DNA of 9,985 bases from Bacteroidales bacterium (GTDB lineage: Bacteria > Bacteroidota > Bacteroidia > Bacteroidales > Muribaculaceae): assembly GCA_014800105.1 (NCBI GenBank), contig JAAVGQ010000074.1, positions 18,071 to 28,055 on the forward strand, given 5' to 3'. Positions 7,337 to 9,985 of this stretch are shown here, one piece after another; position 1 is the stretch's first letter, and each line of letters begins with the position of its first letter. The position numbers and the translations under genes were made by a program. The notes beneath the pieces are model-generated. The model did not search any database and had not been told where the DNA came from. It saw only the letters and a program-made list of their open reading frames with translations.

Positions 7337-8718
7337 TAGACGAGTCAAGAAATATTCCACCCATTCCGATTGATATTCCCGAGACTCCCGAGGAGCCCAA
7401 GGAACCCCAAAAAAAATTAAAAAAGGGTGCCACTGATACACTTGAGCATATATCTACGCCCCAGAAGAGCGACAAATATATCTGGGCTGTTTATATCACT
7501 CTGTGTGTTATCTCCATTATCGAGCAGTATAGTGCATCATCTCGTGAGATTGCAGCCAGCAATGTCATGGCGCCCATCCTGCGTCACATAGCAATGCTTG
7601 GCATGGGTGCGGTTGTTACCGTGCTCATTTCCCGCGTTCCTTACCGCTGGTTCATTCCCTTGACGCCTATATTTGTTGCGATAGCGACGCTGGCAATGAT
7701 TTATGTGCTCTTCAAGGGTCAGATTATCAACGGTGCGCGTCGTTCGTTCAACCTCGTGGGGATACAGATACAGCCGGCCGAGCTCATAAAACTATCCTCG
7801 GTATTGATTATAGCGTTCATAATGTCGCGAGGTAGGGCTATTACTAATGGCAAGGTCACGATGTGTGCCGGTATAGTACTGTTTTTCGGTGGGTTGCTAT
7901 TCTCCCAGGGTCTCACTAATACCATCCTCATGATGTGTATCAGTATGTCGATGATGCTTATAGGCGGTATCAAGTGGAAACAGTTCTTAATAGTAATACT
8001 GGTTTATGGCATTGCCGGTGCAGGTGGCTTCGTTCTCAAGTCAATGACCGCGATGGATGAACGCACCCAGCAACAAATTACCGAGACGGGTCGTGATGCC
8101 GATGGTAACGAGAAAACACTGAACCGCTCCGGTCTGTGGAAAGCCCGTATGAAACGCTACCTGGAAGGAGACTCAATTCCCAAGTATCAACAGCCTATCA
8201 CCGACATGAACCGCCAGGAAATGCACGCTTACATGGCTCAGGCTAATGGCGGAATCTTTGGCGTGATGCCCGGCAACTCCCGCGAGACTGCCCGCTTGCC
8301 ACTTGCCAATATTGACTTCGTGTACTCAATCGTCATTGAGGACCTTGGTCTCGTGGGAGGTCTGTTCCTACTCATTGTGTATCTTTCATTGTTGGGACGA
8401 GCGGCAGCGATTGCCATGGGGTGTCGTCGCGTTTTCCCCGCGCTTCTGGTTCTCGGTATGGCCCTGTACATTGTCCTGCAGGCTATATGTCACATGGCTA
8501 TTGTTACGGGAGCCGGACCGGTATCGGGCCAGCCTCTCCCCATGATTTCCAAGGGTGGTACATCAATTCTCGCCACCTCGCTTGCGTTTGGTATTATGCT
8601 TTCAGTGAGCCGTTATGCCACTAATAGAAGAGCTAAGAAACAGGATGTCGTTGCTGAAGGTGAAGAACTTCCTGACGATATGCAGACTCTTAATCCTACA
8701 TTCCTTAACAAAAAATGA
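7333..8718 (+). CDS. ftsW: FtsW, SEDS-family septal peptidoglycan glycosyltransferase
   Basis: FtsW polymerises lipid II into septal glycan strands with its cognate class B PBP, here encoded at 1066-3153. The start is placed at ATG 7333, which overlaps the murD stop (ATGA). The frame stays open upstream, but that extra sequence lies inside murD. The 461-residue product has a charged, proline-rich cytoplasmic tail (about 1-46) and about ten hydrophobic segments. SEDS features are NGARRSFN followed by IQPAELIKL (133-154), GGIFGVMPGNS (306-316), LPLANIDF (322-329) and LPMISKGGTS (402-411). The large extracytoplasmic loop (about 236-330) is longer than in E. coli FtsW, and several motifs deviate from proteobacterial forms (LPEAHTDF and ISYGGSS there). 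Position between murD and murG supports FtsW over RodA. The stop overlaps the murG start. Confidence 0.94.
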   Translation: MIDESRNIPPIPIDIPETPEEPKEPQKKLKKGATDTLEHISTPQKSDKYIWAVYITLCVISIIEQYSASSREIAASNVMAPILRHIAMLGMGAVVTVLISRVPYRWFIPLTPIFVAIATLAMIYVLFKGQIINGARRSFNLVGIQIQPAELIKLSSVLIIAFIMSRGRAITNGKVTMCAGIVLFFGGLLFSQGLTNTILMMCISMSMMLIGGIKWKQFLIVILVYGIAGAGGFVLKSMTAMDERTQQQITETGRDADGNEKTLNRSGLWKARMKRYLEGDSIPKYQQPITDMNRQEMHAYMAQANGGIFGVMPGNSRETARLPLANIDFVYSIVIEDLGLVGGLFLLIVYLSLLGRAAAIAMGCRRVFPALLVLGMALYIVLQAICHMAIVTGAGPVSGQPLPMISKGGTSILATSLAFGIMLSVSRYATNRRAKKQDVVAEGEELPDDMQTLNPTFLNKK

Positions 8719-9815
8719 AAACTCCCAGAATACTCATAAGCGGCGGTGGCACCGGTGGCCATATTTTCCCCGCACTCTCTATAGCCGAGGCTGTTAAACG
8801 ACGTCATCCCGGTGCCGAGATACTCTTCGTTGGTGCCGAGGGTCGCATGGAGATGCAACGTGTTCCCGCAGCGGGCTACGAAATCATCGGACTCCCGGTG
8901 AGCGGCTTTGACCGTAAGCGTCCCTGGAAGAATATACGTGTTCTTTACCGCCTGTGGAAAAGTATGCGTCGTGCCCGCAAGGTCGTTCGTGAATTCAAGC
9001 CTGATATTGCCATTGGCGTGGGCGGTTATGCCAGCGGCCCCACCCTTAAGGCAGCGCAAAAAGCCGGCGTTCCCACGTTGCTCCAGGAGCAGAACTCTTA
9101 TGCCGGAGTTACCAACAAGCTACTGGCTCAGAAGGCTAAGGCTATTTGTGTAGCTTATGACGGCATGGAGAAATTCTTCCCTGCCGAGGTTATTGTTAAA
9201 ACCGGTAACCCGGTGCGGGCAAATATTGTAAATTCTTCAGTAAGCAAGGAGGAGGCAAAGAAAAAACTTGGATTCGACCCCGGGAAGCCACTCGTGGCAA
9301 TTGTGGGCGGCAGTCTTGGTGCTCGTACTCTTAACCGAGTGATGGCCGACTCTTTACAGCGTTTTGTTGATAAGGAGGTATCAGTCCTTTGGCAATGCGG
9401 TAAGTATTACGCCAAGGAATACGTGCCCATGGGTGAAGGAAAGCAGGATGTTGTAGTAACGGATTTTATCAAGGATATGGATCTTGTTTACCGCGCGGCT
9501 GACGTGATTGTTTCGCGTGCCGGAGCCGGTACTATTTCAGAACTCCAGATTGCCGGAGTTCCTGTTATTCTCGTTCCGTCACCCAACGTCGCTGAGGATC
9601 ATCAGCGCCACAATGCCGAGGCGCTCGTTGCCACAGGTTCGGCCGTGATGGTGCTTGATGCTGATGCCATTAACTCTCTTCCTGTCGAGATTATGTACCT
9701 TCTTGAAGATGAACCACGTCGCGAGGCACTTGCAACAAATATCAAGAAAATGGCCCTCCCGGGAGCATCTGATACTATTGCCGGCATCATTGATGATATA
9801 ATCAATAAAAAGTGA
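8715..9815 (+). CDS. murG: UDP-N-acetylglucosamine--N-acetylmuramyl-(pentapeptide) pyrophosphoryl-undecaprenol GlcNAc transferase MurG
   Basis: MurG is a peripheral inner-membrane glycosyltransferase that adds GlcNAc from UDP-GlcNAc to lipid I, forming lipid II, the substrate of FtsW. The 366-residue protein has the two-domain GT-B organisation. The N-terminal half shows GGGTGGHIFPAL (10-21, with His16), GVGGYASGP (101-109) and QEQNSYAGVTN (124-134). The C-terminal half shows GNPVR (164-168), GGSLGA (198-203), SRAGAGTISEL (267-277, with Glu276 likely contacting the UDP-GlcNAc ribose), and an AEDHQRHNA segment (293-301). Basic and hydrophobic residues at about 66-95 fit the membrane-association surface of the N domain. 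The start overlaps the ftsW stop (ATGA). The stop is 10 bp before murC. Confidence 0.97.
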   Translation: MKTPRILISGGGTGGHIFPALSIAEAVKRRHPGAEILFVGAEGRMEMQRVPAAGYEIIGLPVSGFDRKRPWKNIRVLYRLWKSMRRARKVVREFKPDIAIGVGGYASGPTLKAAQKAGVPTLLQEQNSYAGVTNKLLAQKAKAICVAYDGMEKFFPAEVIVKTGNPVRANIVNSSVSKEEAKKKLGFDPGKPLVAIVGGSLGARTLNRVMADSLQRFVDKEVSVLWQCGKYYAKEYVPMGEGKQDVVVTDFIKDMDLVYRAADVIVSRAGAGTISELQIAGVPVILVPSPNVAEDHQRHNAEALVATGSAVMVLDADAINSLPVEIMYLLEDEPRREALATNIKKMALPGASDTIAGIIDDIINKK

Positions 9816-9825
9816 ATTTAGTGTT

Positions 9826-9985
9826 ATGAAACAGGTATATTTCGTAGGTATAGGTGGTATAGGCATGGCGGCACTTGCCCGCTATTTCATGGCTCAGGGG
9901 TACCCCGTTGCAGGATATGACCGCACGCCCTCTGCTCTCACTTCATCACTGATAGAGGAGGGCGCTCAGGTTACTTTTACTGACA
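9826..9985 (+). CDS. murC: UDP-N-acetylmuramate--L-alanine ligase MurC, 3'-truncated
   Basis: MurC adds L-alanine to UDP-MurNAc, the first amino acid of the stem peptide. Only about 53 codons lie in the window; the frame is open to the last base. The visible N-terminus, with YFVGIGGIGMAALARYF followed by GYPVAGYDR, is the dinucleotide-fold-like UDP-binding domain typical of MurC, including the GIGGxGM glycine loop. The ATP-binding and C-terminal domains lie beyond the window. ATG 9826 is the natural start: it places the glycine loop about eight residues in, and follows the murG stop by 10 bp with no Shine-Dalgarno sequence. MurC directly after murG is the standard dcw order. In related Bacteroidota ftsQ, ftsA and ftsZ usually follow, which is an expectation only. 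Confidence 0.93.
   Translation, partial: MKQVYFVGIGGIGMAALARYFMAQGYPVAGYDRTPSALTSSLIEEGAQVTFTD

Noticed and set aside
1..9985. Signs of a mobile element, CRISPR array, tRNA/rRNA gene or horizontally acquired island.
   Set aside because: All sequence is accounted for by core dcw genes with small gaps. I saw no inverted terminal repeats, direct repeat arrays, integrase or transposase motifs, or abrupt change in composition.

Overview
The window is a contiguous stretch of a division and cell wall (dcw) cluster. Nine genes lie on the + strand, seven complete and two cut by the window edges. The order is rsmH (3' part), ftsL-like, a PASTA-tailed class B penicillin-binding protein (ftsI/pbp2B type), murE, mraY, murD, ftsW, murG and murC (first ~53 codons). 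I see no RNA genes, mobile elements, repeats, CRISPR arrays or convincing terminators. Noncoding sequence is limited to gaps of 4, 44, 57 and 10 bp; the other four junctions are start/stop overlaps.

Organism: a Gram-negative member of Bacteroidota, most likely order Bacteroidales. The reasons are: murF is absent between murE and mraY; MraY is long (422 aa) with extra periplasmic sequence; the transpeptidase carries one C-terminal PASTA domain; the FtsL-like protein is divergent; and no start codon has a clear Shine-Dalgarno sequence. Mixed base composition and remembered FtsW features hint at a Muribaculaceae-like gut lineage, but that placement is inference. MurE carries the DNPR motif, so the peptidoglycan should contain meso-diaminopimelate.

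Layout: 1-699 is the end of an rRNA methyltransferase. 704-3153 holds the division proteins FtsL and the septal transpeptidase. 3198-7336 holds MurE, MraY and MurD, which act in precursor synthesis. 7333-9815 holds FtsW (septal glycosyltransferase) and MurG (lipid II synthesis). MurC starts at 9826.

Together, MurC, MurD and MurE add L-Ala, D-Glu and meso-DAP to UDP-MurNAc. MurF would then add D-Ala-D-Ala, but it must be encoded elsewhere. MraY moves the product to undecaprenyl phosphate (lipid I), MurG adds GlcNAc (lipid II), and FtsW with the PASTA transpeptidase polymerises and cross-links it at the septum, with FtsL as a likely scaffold. Tight spacing and overlaps indicate one polycistronic, partly translation-coupled operon.

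I did not find a new biological system here. The points worth a second look are lineage-specific variations within known proteins: the extended catalytic loop and proline-rich tail of FtsW, two insertions in MraY, and the divergent FtsL.
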